Origin: Sphingobacteriales bacterium
GTDB taxonomy: Bacteria; Bacteroidota; Bacteroidia; Chitinophagales; UBA2359
Assembly: GCA_016711295.1 (NCBI GenBank)
Contig: JADJTE010000001.1
Location: 587,151 to 651,150 of the forward strand
Direction: 5' to 3'
Length of the DNA stretch: 64,000 bases
This document shows positions 16,886-25,832 of the stretch, in pieces. Under the pieces are notes generated by a model, which was not told the DNA's origin, did not search any database, and was given only the letters and a program-made list of their open reading frames with translations. A program made the translations under genes and the position numbers. Each line of letters opens with the position of its first letter. The first letter of the stretch is position 1.

Positions 16886-19021
16886 TTATGGTTGAGCCGA
16901 CGCAGCGGCATCTTTGGCTTTGATGTCTGTTCCTAAGCGTTGTAGATAGGCTATAATGGCTATAATTTCCTTATCAGCACCAATTTTTATTTGGTTCTCG
17001 GTGAGCAATTTGTCGGCAATACCCTTTGCCTGCTTTTCTAAATCCTGATTGGCTTTGGCTTCGTAGCCGTCGGGATAAGGCACTCCGAGGTTGCGCATAG
17101 CATGTATTTTGGAATTAGTGCTTGCCACATTGATGCTATTGTCGAACAACGATGGGTATGGCGGCATAACAGAGCCTGGTGCCATCGATGTGGGGTCGAG
17201 CATGTGATTGAAATGCCAACTATCGCCATATTTGCCGCCTATGCGTGCCAAGTCGGGTCCGGTGCGTTTGCTACCCCATTGGAATGGGTGGTCATATACA
17301 AATTCGCCTGCTTTGGAATAATCGCCGTAGCGCGTCACTTCGTAGCGGAAAGGGCGTATCATCTGTGAGTGGCAATTATAACAGCCTTCGCGGATATATA
17401 TGTCGCGTCCTTGCAATTCTAAGGGTGTATAGGGTTTTACACTGCTGATAGTAGGTATATTTTGTTTGACCAAAAACGTGGGTATCATTTCGATAAGACC
17501 ACCTAAACTAACCACTATCAAGCTCAATACTAACAATAAAATTGGGCGGCGTTCTATGACGCTATGCCAAATGCTGCCCGCTGGTGCTACATAATAAGGT
17601 GCTAAGGCGGGGGCTTCTGCCTCGTCATATTCAGAGAATACACCAGACCGCGCCGTTTTAATCAAATTATATACCATCACCAATACGCCCGCTAAATAGA
17701 GCGTACCGCCAATAGCTCGCAATAGATAAAACGGCACAACGGTTTGCACCACGTCCATAAATTGGTATTGTAATTGTCCTTCGGGCGTAAATGCCGACAT
17801 CATAAAATAAGAGCGGAATGCACTCCAATACATCGGTACGGCATATAATATAATACCCAAAGTGCCTATCCAAAAGTGAGTAGATGCCAAGGACTTGGAA
17901 TATAAGCGCGTATTGAACAGTTTAGGAATGAGCCAATACATCATGCCAAGGTCAAAATCCGTTCCAACCCCAAGGCACCTATGGACGTGCGCCACCGTCC
18001 AATCGCTATAATGTGATATGGCATTGACGTTTTTGAGCGACATCATCGGTCCTTCAAAAGTACTCATGCCATAACACGTGACCGCTACGACAAAAAATTT
18101 GAGTACGGGATCTACGCGCACTTTGTCCCAAGCACCGCGCAAGGTAAACAAGCCATTGAGCATACCGCCCCAACTGGGCAAAAGTAGCATAATAGAAAAT
18201 ACCGTACCCAAGGATTGCGCCCAATCGGGCAAGGCTGTATATAACAAATGGTGCGGACCTGCCCAGATATAGAGGAATATCAAACTCCAAAAATGGACAA
18301 TACTAAGCCGATACGAATAGACAGGGCGGTCGGCGGCTTTGGGCAAAAAGTAATACATCAAGCCCAAATAAGGTGTAGTTAAGAAAAAAGCTACTGCATT
18401 GTGTCCGTACCACCACTGCACCAGCGCGTCTTGTACGCCTGCATAGACGGGGTAGCTTTTGAGGAATGATACGGGCACTTCGAGCGAATTGACGATGTGC
18501 AGCATCGCTACCGTCACCCACGAAGCCAGAAAAAACCAAATGGCTACGTAGAGGTGTCGCTCGCGGCGGGTAAGTATAGTACCAATCATATTGATACCAA
18601 ATATAACCCATACGATAGTAATTAGCACATCAATAGGCCATTCTAATTCGGCATATTCCTTACCCGTCGTAAAGCCGCCCAATAGCGTCAGCGCGGCACA
18701 GACGATAATAAATTGCCAACCCCAAAAATGGATTTTGCTAAGGGTTGCGCTCCACATCGGTGCTTTGAGCAAACGCGGAATGGAATAATAAACAGCCGTA
18801 AATATCCCATTGCCTACAAAGGCGAAAATGACGGCATTGGTATGTACGGGACGCAAACGCCCAAAAGATAGATAGGGCATGTATTCTGACAAATTCAAAG
18901 CTGGAAATACCAACTGAAAAGCAGCTATTACGCCCATCAACATGCCTACCACACCCCAAGTAATACAGGCTATGGCAAACAATTTAGTAATTTTGTTGTC
19001 GTAATAAAATTTTTCTATCAT
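16886..19021 (-). CDS. ccoNO: Fused cbb3 cytochrome oxidase subunits I and II (CcoN-CcoO)
   Basis: A 711-residue fusion of the catalytic heme-copper subunit (about residues 1-470) and the monoheme cytochrome c subunit (about 490-700). The CcoN part has the His-bearing RPVHTNAVIFAF, WWYGHNAVAFFLT, PHHLLY and DWTVAHVH blocks that hold heme b, heme b3 and copper. The CcoO part has a membrane anchor and the heme c site CYNCHSQMIRPF plus GSKRTGPDLARIGGKY. The fusion is typical of Bacteroidota. One oddity: after AHVH the sequence reads RCLGVGTDFDLGMMYWL, where the family has a GALGWNGF-type run. Reading the DNA at about 17946-17984 in shifted frames recovers GALG and the tryptophan-asparagine-glycine run, so several small indels that cancel out probably corrupted this stretch. 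Confidence 0.95.
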   Translation of the reverse strand: MIEKFYYDNKITKLFAIACITWGVVGMLMGVIAAFQLVFPALNLSEYMPYLSFGRLRPVHTNAVIFAFVGNGIFTAVYYSIPRLLKAPMWSATLSKIHFWGWQFIIVCAALTLLGGFTTGKEYAELEWPIDVLITIVWVIFGINMIGTILTRRERHLYVAIWFFLASWVTVAMLHIVNSLEVPVSFLKSYPVYAGVQDALVQWWYGHNAVAFFLTTPYLGLMYYFLPKAADRPVYSYRLSIVHFWSLIFLYIWAGPHHLLYTALPDWAQSLGTVFSIMLLLPSWGGMLNGLFTLRGAWDKVRVDPVLKFFVVAVTCYGMSTFEGPMMSLKNVNAISHYSDWTVAHVHRCLGVGTDFDLGMMYWLIPKLFNTRLYSKSLASTHFWIGTLGIILYAVPMYWSAFRSYFMMSAFTPEGQLQYQFMDVVQTVVPFYLLRAIGGTLYLAGVLVMVYNLIKTARSGVFSEYDEAEAPALAPYYVAPAGSIWHSVIERRPILLLVLSLIVVSLGGLIEMIPTFLVKQNIPTISSVKPYTPLELQGRDIYIREGCYNCHSQMIRPFRYEVTRYGDYSKAGEFVYDHPFQWGSKRTGPDLARIGGKYGDSWHFNHMLDPTSMAPGSVMPPYPSLFDNSINVASTNSKIHAMRNLGVPYPDGYEAKANQDLEKQAKGIADKLLTENQIKIGADKEIIAIIAYLQRLGTDIKAKDAAASAQP

Positions 19022-19023
19022 AG

Positions 19024-19179
19024 TTATAGTTGTTTATTTTTTTGTTCGTCTAATAATATGCGTTTCGCAGGGCTGTCTACATCATCAAATTGCCCGTCTT
19101 TGACACCCCATAAAAACGCAGCCAAGAACCCAGCGGCTATGCCTATGCTGATAAGTAGTAATAAGGCGATAACTATCAT
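19024..19179 (-). CDS. ccoS: cbb3 oxidase assembly protein CcoS
   Basis: A 51-residue protein, MIVIALLLLISIGIAAGFLA followed by AFLWGVKDGQFDDVDSPAKR and a short lysine-rich tail. This is the usual CcoS pattern: one N-terminal helix, the FLWAVKxGQFDDxxxPxxRIL block, then a polar tail. CcoS is needed for cofactor insertion into cbb3 oxidase. It lies between ccoI (26 bases) and ccoNO (2 bases), so it is in the same transcript. It is too short for many gene callers. Confidence 0.93.
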   Translation of the reverse strand: MIVIALLLLISIGIAAGFLAAFLWGVKDGQFDDVDSPAKRILLDEQKNKQL

Positions 19180-19205
19180 GTGATTTGTGGTTAAAAGGAT
19201 TATTC

Positions 19206-21659
19206 TTATACAGATATGGCTAATCCGTAGCGGCGGGCTAAGTATTGGGTCAGTCCATAAGTAAGCAGCACTACCGAAATGGCACTACAAGGCATCAGGA
19301 TAGCCGCTACTACGGGCGAGAGCTTGCCTTGTAGTGCAAAACTCAGCCCGATGGCATTGTAGGCAAAAGAAATCATAAAGCTGAACAAAATAATTTTTCT
19401 GCCCGCTTGTGCAAAGCCTATCAATGCTGCTAATTGGTTCAGTCTATCGGCAGCCATTACACCGTCCGAAGCGGGCGTAAAGGCGTTAGCACCGTCAGCA
19501 ACGGCAATCCCAACATTACTTCTTTTCAGGGCTGCCGCATCGTTCAGCCCGTCGCCTACCATCATTACTTGGGCCTGTTGCTGGTCTTGTAGTTGTGTTA
19601 TATAGTTTAGTTTGTCATCGGGTTTCTGGTCAAATCGAATATCGGCTGCTTGTCCCAATAAGGTGCGAATAGCGGGCATCTCGGCGGCATTATCGCCCGA
19701 CAGCAGGGCAAGGGAAAATTTTTGGCGCAAGCGCACAAATAAATCTTCTAATCCAGAGCGGTAGGCATTAGATACCACAAAATAACCACGCACCACGCCG
19801 TCAATAGCTACCGACAAGGTATTGCTGCTTACTTTGGGGGCAGTTGCTCCTACAAACTGCCACGACCCTATTTTGACTGATTGTTCCTCGACCCAAGCCG
19901 CTATGCCTTGCCCAAGGGTCTCGCGATAATCGCGCACCACTATATCGGAGGTTTTTGCTTGGAGGTGCTCGGCTACGGCACGGCTAAGGGGGTGTTGGCT
20001 TTGGTTCAATACTGCCGCCACACATCTTCGTTCTTCTGCATTAAGTGCTACACCTTCATAACGCACAGTGGCTTGTCGGCTGCGGGTCAGCGTACCTGTT
20101 TTGTCAAATACGAGATGGGTCAGCCCATTTATTTTTTCGATGATATCGGCACTGCGCAAATACAAGCCGTTCAGTCCTAATATGCGTAGTATATTTCCGT
20201 TGGTATAAGTAGCGGCGAGCAGTAGCGTGCACGGGCAAGCTACTATCAACACAGTAGTCATAACAGTCCAAACTAAACTGTTTTGCCCCTGCCACCACCA
20301 ATAAGCACCCGCTGCCAAGCCCAAGCCCAATACAACAAGGGTAAAATATTGGGCTACTATATCCAAAAAATTAGCTTTGGCACTTGGGGCATGCCCTGTT
20401 GCTGCATTGTTCCAGAGGTTGGTCAAGTAGCTTTGTGCTACTTCCTTGACTACTACCAATTCTATCAATCCGCCCAATTGTTTGCCGCCTGCGTATATCA
20501 ATCCGCCTTGGGTCACATTTACGGGCAGGGTTTCGCCGCTCACGAAGCTATAATCTATTTCGGCATTGCCTTTGACCAATAGCGCATCGACAGGGATTAG
20601 CTCTTGGCTGCGCACTTGTATCAGGTCGTTGGTGCGTACTTGCTCGATGGGTGTAGCTATGGTTTGTCCGTTTCTGACTACCTGAACAGCAATAGGGAAA
20701 AACGACCTATAATCGCGGTCAAAAGAGATGCGCGTTTGGGTGCGTGCTTGTAGCCACCGCCCTATCAGCATAAAAAATACGATGCCCGCAAAACTGTCAA
20801 AATAGCCATTTCCCGTTTGTTGATATATTTCATAAATACTGCGAGCAAAGGTAATTATCAGCGCCAAGGCAATAGGTGCGTCGATATTGAGGTATCGATT
20901 TTTCAGTCCGTTCCAAGCTGATATAAAAAACTCGGAGGCACTATACAACAGCACGGGCAGGGATAATAATACAATAAGGCTGCGCAATACCATAGCTATC
21001 GATGGCTCAACGGCATCTTTGATAGCGAGATATTCGGGCAGGCTCATCATCATGATATTGGCAAAACAAAATCCGGCTACGCCTATTTTGCGCAGTCGGC
21101 TGCGGTATGCCGCCGAATCTTTGGTGGTATCTGTCGGGGCTGCATCAAGCAGGGGTTCGTAGCCCAATTTTACTAATGTTTCGACTACGCCTCGCAAGGT
21201 GACGCGCTTAGGGTCGAAAGCAATAAAAATTTCTTTGGTCTCAAAATTGACCCTTGATGACAAGATGCCTTCGTTGAGGCGGTATAAGTTTTCTAACAAC
21301 CACCAACAGCTACTGCAATGTATTTGGGGTAGGAAAAGTGTCGTTTGGGCGCGTTTGCCGTCGTCGTATTGTATCCAGCGACGGCTTATTTCGGGTTGGT
21401 CTAAACTTGCCCAATAACTCGGCTGCATATCGTTTTCGGTATTGCGCGATATGCCCGGATGCTCATTGAGCAAATAGTAGTGGCAGAGGTTGTTTTGTTG
21501 CAACAGTTCAAAAACAGTCTTGCAGCCCTCACAACAAAAATGTTTACCACTCTCAGCTACGATGTCGTGCTTGGGGCAAATTTCGCCACAATGGTCACAC
21601 AAGGTAGGTGTTTGAACAGTAGTGGTATGGGCAGCAGTGGGCATACTATTGGGGGACAA
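19206..21659 (-). CDS. ccoI: Copper-translocating P1B-type ATPase CcoI
   Basis: CcoI exports copper across the inner membrane for cbb3 oxidase assembly. The 817-residue protein opens with a cysteine-rich metal-binding region (CDHCGEICPKH, CCEGCKTVFELL) and then a heavy-metal-associated domain with IHCSSCWWLLENL (about residues 112-125). Eight membrane helices surround the ion-transport motif ACPCTLLLAA (near 465). The cytoplasmic core has the phosphorylation site FDKTGTLTR and the hinge MVGDGLNDAAALK. FCCEGC and the ER-like HYYLLNEHPG block mark the CcoI/FixI subgroup. It is the first gene of the operon ccoI-S-NO-Q-P-G-H-SafE. Family A copy 4 lies just upstream, where the promoter should be. 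Confidence 0.95.
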   Translation of the reverse strand: MSPNSMPTAAHTTTVQTPTLCDHCGEICPKHDIVAESGKHFCCEGCKTVFELLQQNNLCHYYLLNEHPGISRNTENDMQPSYWASLDQPEISRRWIQYDDGKRAQTTLFLPQIHCSSCWWLLENLYRLNEGILSSRVNFETKEIFIAFDPKRVTLRGVVETLVKLGYEPLLDAAPTDTTKDSAAYRSRLRKIGVAGFCFANIMMMSLPEYLAIKDAVEPSIAMVLRSLIVLLSLPVLLYSASEFFISAWNGLKNRYLNIDAPIALALIITFARSIYEIYQQTGNGYFDSFAGIVFFMLIGRWLQARTQTRISFDRDYRSFFPIAVQVVRNGQTIATPIEQVRTNDLIQVRSQELIPVDALLVKGNAEIDYSFVSGETLPVNVTQGGLIYAGGKQLGGLIELVVVKEVAQSYLTNLWNNAATGHAPSAKANFLDIVAQYFTLVVLGLGLAAGAYWWWQGQNSLVWTVMTTVLIVACPCTLLLAATYTNGNILRILGLNGLYLRSADIIEKINGLTHLVFDKTGTLTRSRQATVRYEGVALNAEERRCVAAVLNQSQHPLSRAVAEHLQAKTSDIVVRDYRETLGQGIAAWVEEQSVKIGSWQFVGATAPKVSSNTLSVAIDGVVRGYFVVSNAYRSGLEDLFVRLRQKFSLALLSGDNAAEMPAIRTLLGQAADIRFDQKPDDKLNYITQLQDQQQAQVMMVGDGLNDAAALKRSNVGIAVADGANAFTPASDGVMAADRLNQLAALIGFAQAGRKIILFSFMISFAYNAIGLSFALQGKLSPVVAAILMPCSAISVVLLTYGLTQYLARRYGLAISV

Positions 21660-21737
21660 ATGAAGTGTGGGCGCAGTGTTTTACATCAATAATAGCCACA
21701 TCAATTAGGCATTACCGATAAGTTAGCAATTATTTTC

Positions 21738-21850
21738 GTAACTATCTATGGTATAGGGTTTTGGGTATGGGGTAATGAGCAATACTTATCTAATAATGCC
21801 TGACATCGCTGCATATTCGATTAGTTCCCCCTACAAGGCTAAATAGTTAC
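21738..21850 (+). mobile_element. MITE family A, copy 4
   Basis: A 113-bp full-length copy, GTAACTATCTATGG to GGCTAAATAGTTAC. The first G-tract is mutated to GG, leaving three. Flanks TTATTTTC and TATTTTTC are similar but not an exact duplication. It lies 78 bases upstream of the ccoI start, inside the likely control region of the cbb3 operon. Confidence 0.88.
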
Positions 21851-21860
21851 TATTTTTCTA

Positions 21861-22382
21861 TTATTCTCCTTCCTTAGTGGATTCGGGTCGTGTGCCCGCC
21901 CATTTTTTCATACACGGGCATGAGCGCGTCCATTCTTCAAAATAGGCATATCGGTCGGCATAGGCTAATAACAAGGATTGTTGTACATACACCAAAAAAT
22001 CGAATATAGCGTGGTTGGCGGTTTGCACGTCGGAGGGTAGTTGTGCGTAGATGTCTAAAGCTCTTTCTGTTAGGTCTGTTATTTTGTCTGCTTTGTTTTT
22101 GAGTAAAACATTTATTTCAAGTATATTTATCCCTTGTTCTGTCGCTTGTTGCTTGACAATAGGTTCGAGGGTTGGCAGTATCAATTTGGTGTCGTATTTC
22201 ATCAACTGCACCACTTGCTCTTGGACAAGCATGAACAAACCGATGAGTTGTTGCTCTATATCTAATGCTTTCAGCCCTCCGTGCGACGAAGCTGCGCGGT
22301 CGAGCAGTTCTTGAGCGGTGGGATAGAGGTGGTCAGCAAACTGACTTATTAGTGAGTTGGCATCTTGGTGGCGTTGGCACAT
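21861..22382 (-). CDS. Hypothetical all-helical protein
   Basis: A 173-residue protein I do not recognise. It is predicted to be almost wholly helical, acidic overall, and without signal peptide or membrane span. Blocks such as DANSLISQFADHLYPTAQEL and QQLIGLFMLVQEQVVQLMKY look like amphipathic helices. A degenerate hemerythrin-like four-helix bundle is possible but the HxxxE iron-ligand pattern is not visible. It ends with a polar tail containing CPCMKKW. It lies between the cbb3 operon and the Crp/Fnr gene on the same strand. A perfect 11-bp hairpin ends only seven bases before its start codon and could mask translation initiation. A role in redox or oxygen response is suggested by place only. 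Confidence 0.6.
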   Translation of the reverse strand: MCQRHQDANSLISQFADHLYPTAQELLDRAASSHGGLKALDIEQQLIGLFMLVQEQVVQLMKYDTKLILPTLEPIVKQQATEQGINILEINVLLKNKADKITDLTERALDIYAQLPSDVQTANHAIFDFLVYVQQSLLLAYADRYAYFEEWTRSCPCMKKWAGTRPESTKEGE

Positions 22383-22388
22383 AACAAA

Positions 22389-22431
22389 ATCGGAACTTTA
22401 CGACATCGGATTGATGTTGCAAAGTTCCGAT
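22389..22431 (-). promoter_or_regulatory. Perfect hairpin just upstream of the hypothetical gene start
   Basis: ATCGGAACTTT (22389-22399) pairs perfectly with AAAGTTCCGAT (22421-22431), and inside it ACATC/GATGT (22403-22407/22413-22417) can extend the stem. In the minus-strand transcript it ends seven bases before the start codon at 22382 and lies 157-199 bases after the Fnr-type gene start strand order would predict for a separate leader. It may control translation or end the regulator's transcript. Confidence 0.5.
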
Positions 22432-22524
22432 GCTTTGTCGGCTTCAACAATGATAAACGATAGGCAAAAACCTGATTTTTATCAGTTTTTTGGTACTTTG
22501 GTGTGCTGTTCGCCAAAAATTGTA

Positions 22525-23232
22525 TTAGAAATCTATACCTGCTGTTCGCTGCAATCGGGCAAGGTCAAGTATTCTAATTTTTTTGCCTTCGGTAGCTATT
22601 ATTTTATCGCTATTTAGCTCAGACAAAAATCGTATAGCGGTTTCGGTCGAAGTGCCTACATAATCGGCAATTTCTTCGCGGCTTAGTTTAATTTGTATTG
22701 TTTTTTGGTCGCTTTCCATGCCATAAACTGCCTTAAAAAATAGCAGGGCTTCTGCTACGCGCTCGCGCACATTTTTTTGCGACATCGAAACGATGTGTTG
22801 CTCGGCTTCTTTGAGGTTAGTTCCCAATAGTTTGATGAGCGACAAACTAAGTTGGGCATTTTGCTCTAACAAATTCAAAAATGTGTTTTTGGGTATGAAA
22901 CACAAAGATGTATCTTCAATGACTATGGCGGAGCAGTGGTAGGGTTCGTCACACAATAGGGCGCGGTAGCCTATAATATTGCCTTCTTTGGCAAAGCGCA
23001 GGATTTGCTCTTTGCCGTCGTGCCCCGTTATAAATAGTTTTATTTTGCCTGCATTGATACAATATAACCCCATGGGGTAGGAGTTTTCGGCAAAAACATA
23101 TTGTCCTTTTTTAAAAACCATGCATGACTTGGCATTGTTCAACTGCTGTAGTTGGTCGGCGGGCAATGAGTTGAATACCGATAAGGGTCGGGCAGTACAA
23201 AACTCGCAGGAATGGCTTGTATTGCATTTCAT
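22525..23232 (-). CDS. Crp/Fnr family transcriptional regulator
   Basis: A 235-residue regulator with an N-terminal cyclic-nucleotide-binding-type beta barrel (about residues 15-135, including FKKGQYVFAENSYPMGLYCI and GHDGKEQILRF) and a C-terminal winged helix (about 155-225, LSREEIADYVGTSTETAIRFLSELNSD as the recognition helix region). The start carries cysteines (C3, C9, C12) resembling an Fnr-type iron-sulfur cluster ligand set, with no clear fourth partner, so redox or oxygen sensing is possible but not sure. It lies next to, and on the same strand as, the cbb3 oxidase operon, a common target of Fnr-like regulators. No convincing TTGAT-N4-ATCAA palindrome was found before ccoI. Confidence 0.88.
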   Translation of the reverse strand: MKCNTSHSCEFCTARPLSVFNSLPADQLQQLNNAKSCMVFKKGQYVFAENSYPMGLYCINAGKIKLFITGHDGKEQILRFAKEGNIIGYRALLCDEPYHCSAIVIEDTSLCFIPKNTFLNLLEQNAQLSLSLIKLLGTNLKEAEQHIVSMSQKNVRERVAEALLFFKAVYGMESDQKTIQIKLSREEIADYVGTSTETAIRFLSELNSDKIIATEGKKIRILDLARLQRTAGIDF

Positions 23233-23263
23233 AATGGCTATGCTGTGTCGTGTTGTTGATATT

Positions 23264-24310
23264 TTATACTTCTTCTCTAAAATATAGTTTATAAAAATAC
23301 ATTTGTCGTTTTTCGTCGTAGCCGCGTTCTACATATTGTTCGGTCAGGTCTGATTTGAGTTTGATGTCGATGGCGGTATCTAATTGTATGAGGCTTTTAA
23401 ATTTTCGTTTCATAGCTTTGACAGCGGGTTGCGAGATGCGAAATTCGTTTCCTGCTTCAAATTGGCGGTGCGATTCAAAATCTTCTTTGAATTGTTTAAA
23501 TTCTTTAATGCGTTCGGGTTGTTCTATTACTTCGGTAGCAAACTCTTCGAGGTCAAAGCTATCATGCTCGGCAAAATAATTGAGCGATTTGCTCATAAAT
23601 ACGATTTGGTCTTTGCGCGTTTCGTCGGTTGTAAATATTTCGTCGCTAAACTCTTGGCATAGTTCTATGACGTTTTGGGTGGTAAAGGAGCGGTCGTGCA
23701 CTCGTTCGATGCGCAAGAAGTCGTCTTTCCAATATTGTGCTTCGTTATTTTTGGCTAATTTATCGACCATTGCCACCCGAAATCCGTTGTCGCCGTCGGT
23801 ATTGAATATCAAGCAGCCTTTGTCCAATTTTCGGATATTGATGCCGTGCTCATAACTGAGGTGCAATTGTCCGCTTTGGTCGCTTGGTTTGAGGTAAATG
23901 TCCTTGTTTTCCGATTTAAAAATGCCAATGGCATCGGTTAGTTCGTCGTCTAATTGGCAGTCGGTAAAATAGGCAATATACAACTCGCCGCTTTGTATTT
24001 TGGGGTGCGACGATTGGTTATAGAGGTGTCGGGCAATATGTACAGATTGTTCGTAGAGGCTCTTCGGGTGGTCGAATATAGCACTGCAATAGTTATATAG
24101 CTCGTTGAGTGCCAAGTCGCTATCATGCGCAAATCGGTAGGTTTCGTCTTGTTTGAAAGGTATCAAAAAATAATCCATCAGCAGGGTGCGCAATTGTTCG
24201 TCTTCGAGGTCGTACAATTCGGGTGCTATCAACATACCCTCGCCGCGCAATTTGTTGCCTACTCGGTGCACGGCAAGGGCTTTAAAATTGACTTGTGTAA
24301 ATGAAATCAT
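23264..24310 (-). CDS. 37-kDa nucleoid-associated protein (NdpA/YejK family)
   Basis: A protein of about 348 residues that matches the NA37 nucleoid-associated family across its length. Recognisable blocks are MISFTQVNFKALAVHRVGNK at the start, YIAYFTDCQLDDELTDAIGI, KGCLIFNT and the C-terminal KSDLTEQYVERGYDE. The family associates with the nucleoid; its exact task is not settled. I chose the ATG at 24310 over the longer frame beginning 24454, because the extension overlaps the end of the upstream secreted-protein gene and is unlike the family. No frameshift is visible. It lies between the Fnr-type regulator (31 bases) and the secreted protein gene, all on the minus strand. Confidence 0.85.
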   Translation of the reverse strand: MISFTQVNFKALAVHRVGNKLRGEGMLIAPELYDLEDEQLRTLLMDYFLIPFKQDETYRFAHDSDLALNELYNYCSAIFDHPKSLYEQSVHIARHLYNQSSHPKIQSGELYIAYFTDCQLDDELTDAIGIFKSENKDIYLKPSDQSGQLHLSYEHGINIRKLDKGCLIFNTDGDNGFRVAMVDKLAKNNEAQYWKDDFLRIERVHDRSFTTQNVIELCQEFSDEIFTTDETRKDQIVFMSKSLNYFAEHDSFDLEEFATEVIEQPERIKEFKQFKEDFESHRQFEAGNEFRISQPAVKAMKRKFKSLIQLDTAIDIKLKSDLTEQYVERGYDEKRQMYFYKLYFREEV

Positions 24311-24404
24311 GAATTTATATTGTTGGCAGTTGGGCAAAATACCAAGCAACGCTTGCCAATTAAGAGCGGTCGTTGCTTGGTGGTATTTAGGATAGGTTTT
24401 GCGG

Positions 24405-25706
24405 TTAGCAACCGGGGCAGGTGCCGATGATGAGTCCTTGTGGGTCAAGCACAAAACTGATTCCTAAATGCCCTGTATTGGCGATGCACATATTATAATC
24501 TTTATACGTCACCATCAAGTCAAAATTGCAGTCGGTTTTGTTATAGGCGCGTATAGTGCTGGCATGGGTACGCCACACCAAAAAATCGCTGGTAACGGGG
24601 TTGGTATTGGTTACTATTCGCCCGTCGCCATTGAAGTCGCCTGCTTTCATGCCATAATAATAAATATTGTCGAATGGCGTAGGGCTGGGGTCATAGTCTT
24701 CGAGGAGAGATTGTTGGTTAGTTCCTCGTGCGCCCTGCATACCATAACTAAAATCGTAGGCTTGGGCAGTAGAGCAAAATACGGGTACGGCACTCATAAG
24801 TGCTACATGGTTTCGCGCTCGCACTATGATATAGTAGTTAGTATTGGGTGTGGCACCGTCGATGCGCACCCCGCGCGAGGTATCGGACGCGGCACGCAGT
24901 TGTCCGTTGCTCAATAAGATACCCGCACCTTCGCCTACCAAACAACTGGGGTTTTTGCTGTCGCGTAGCTCGACCATCATCCAATCAACGGCATTAGTGG
25001 GTATGGCAGATGCCGATGCAAAGCTTTCTGTGCCTGTATAAGTCCAGGGGCTGATAGTAAAGGGCTGTGCAGTAGGTAGCAAACCCGCGCTGCGTAGGTT
25101 GGTATTCATCAAGCCGTGCGAGCCCGCTATATATGCGCCTTCCAAAAATACTTTTGCCTTTACTTCTACATAAGGAGTAGTAGTGGTTGGTACTGGCGTA
25201 TGGGTGCAACCGAGCTGCGAGCTGGCGGCATCAATAGTATTGGGGTTATTATCGTTGCACACCAAGCAAGCAATGCTATCTAAGGCAGTAGTGCAGAGGT
25301 TGTCCCAGGTATCCATACAACAACCGCCGTCGAAATAAAACAACTCGAATAGTACGCCATCAATGGCATTGGGCGGATTGGGTCCGGGAGGCGGCGTGCT
25401 GGTAGAATAGGAAGGGCAGGGCGAGGGGCAAAAAGGCATTGGTTTGTTAGAGCAGCCCGTAGGTTTGCATTGCTCAACGATGCAAGCATTGCTGCTTGTG
25501 GGACAATGGCTTAGGAACAAATTGAGGCAAAATGTACTAAACTCAGTACTGCAACAAAGCGGGTAAGTAGTCAAGAAGCTACTCATACAAGGGTAGCTGC
25601 TGGGATAGGGCGGCGGAAATGCCGATTGGTATGACGCGCAGGTTTCTTGTGCTTGTAACAAATGGGTGATCAACACAAGAACAATAGTAGTAATTGCCTT
25701 TTTCAT
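24405..25706 (-). CDS. Secreted cysteine-rich protein with dockerin-like repeat region
   Basis: A 433-residue exported protein with a clear signal peptide (MKKAITTIVLVLITHLLQAQ). The N-terminal half is rich in Cys and Pro and carries two related motifs, CCSTEFSTFC and CCMDTWDNLC, spaced about 80 residues apart. A Pro/Ser/Thr linker separates this from a domain of about 250 residues with VEVKAKVFLEGAYIAGSHGL, VDWMMVELRD and GDFNGDGRI. The last is a calcium-loop-like, dockerin-type sequence common on surface proteins of Bacteroidota. No C-terminal type IX sorting domain is obvious. Binding or adhesion at the cell surface is plausible, but no enzyme motif is seen. It is the first gene before ndpA on this strand, 94 bases away. 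Confidence 0.75.
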   Translation of the reverse strand: MKKAITTIVLVLITHLLQAQETCASYQSAFPPPYPSSYPCMSSFLTTYPLCCSTEFSTFCLNLFLSHCPTSSNACIVEQCKPTGCSNKPMPFCPSPCPSYSTSTPPPGPNPPNAIDGVLFELFYFDGGCCMDTWDNLCTTALDSIACLVCNDNNPNTIDAASSQLGCTHTPVPTTTTPYVEVKAKVFLEGAYIAGSHGLMNTNLRSAGLLPTAQPFTISPWTYTGTESFASASAIPTNAVDWMMVELRDSKNPSCLVGEGAGILLSNGQLRAASDTSRGVRIDGATPNTNYYIIVRARNHVALMSAVPVFCSTAQAYDFSYGMQGARGTNQQSLLEDYDPSPTPFDNIYYYGMKAGDFNGDGRIVTNTNPVTSDFLVWRTHASTIRAYNKTDCNFDLMVTYKDYNMCIANTGHLGISFVLDPQGLIIGTCPGC

Positions 25707-25832
25707 AGATATAGAATGGGTTTGAAAGTGGGGTAGAAATGAGTTGAGTTACGGTTATTCGTATATATTTTAGCTTATTATAAAAACAAACACAACCTGT
25801 TCAGCATTTTGACACCTTATTGCCGAGTTACG

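Noticed and set aside
21660..21740. FNR-type site TTGAT-N4-ATCAA before ccoI
   Set aside because: Only same-direction TTGAT half-sites are present (TTGATG twice on the minus strand); no proper palindrome.
24311..24454. Longer start for the nucleoid-associated protein
   Set aside because: It overlaps the upstream gene's end and the added residues are unlike the family.
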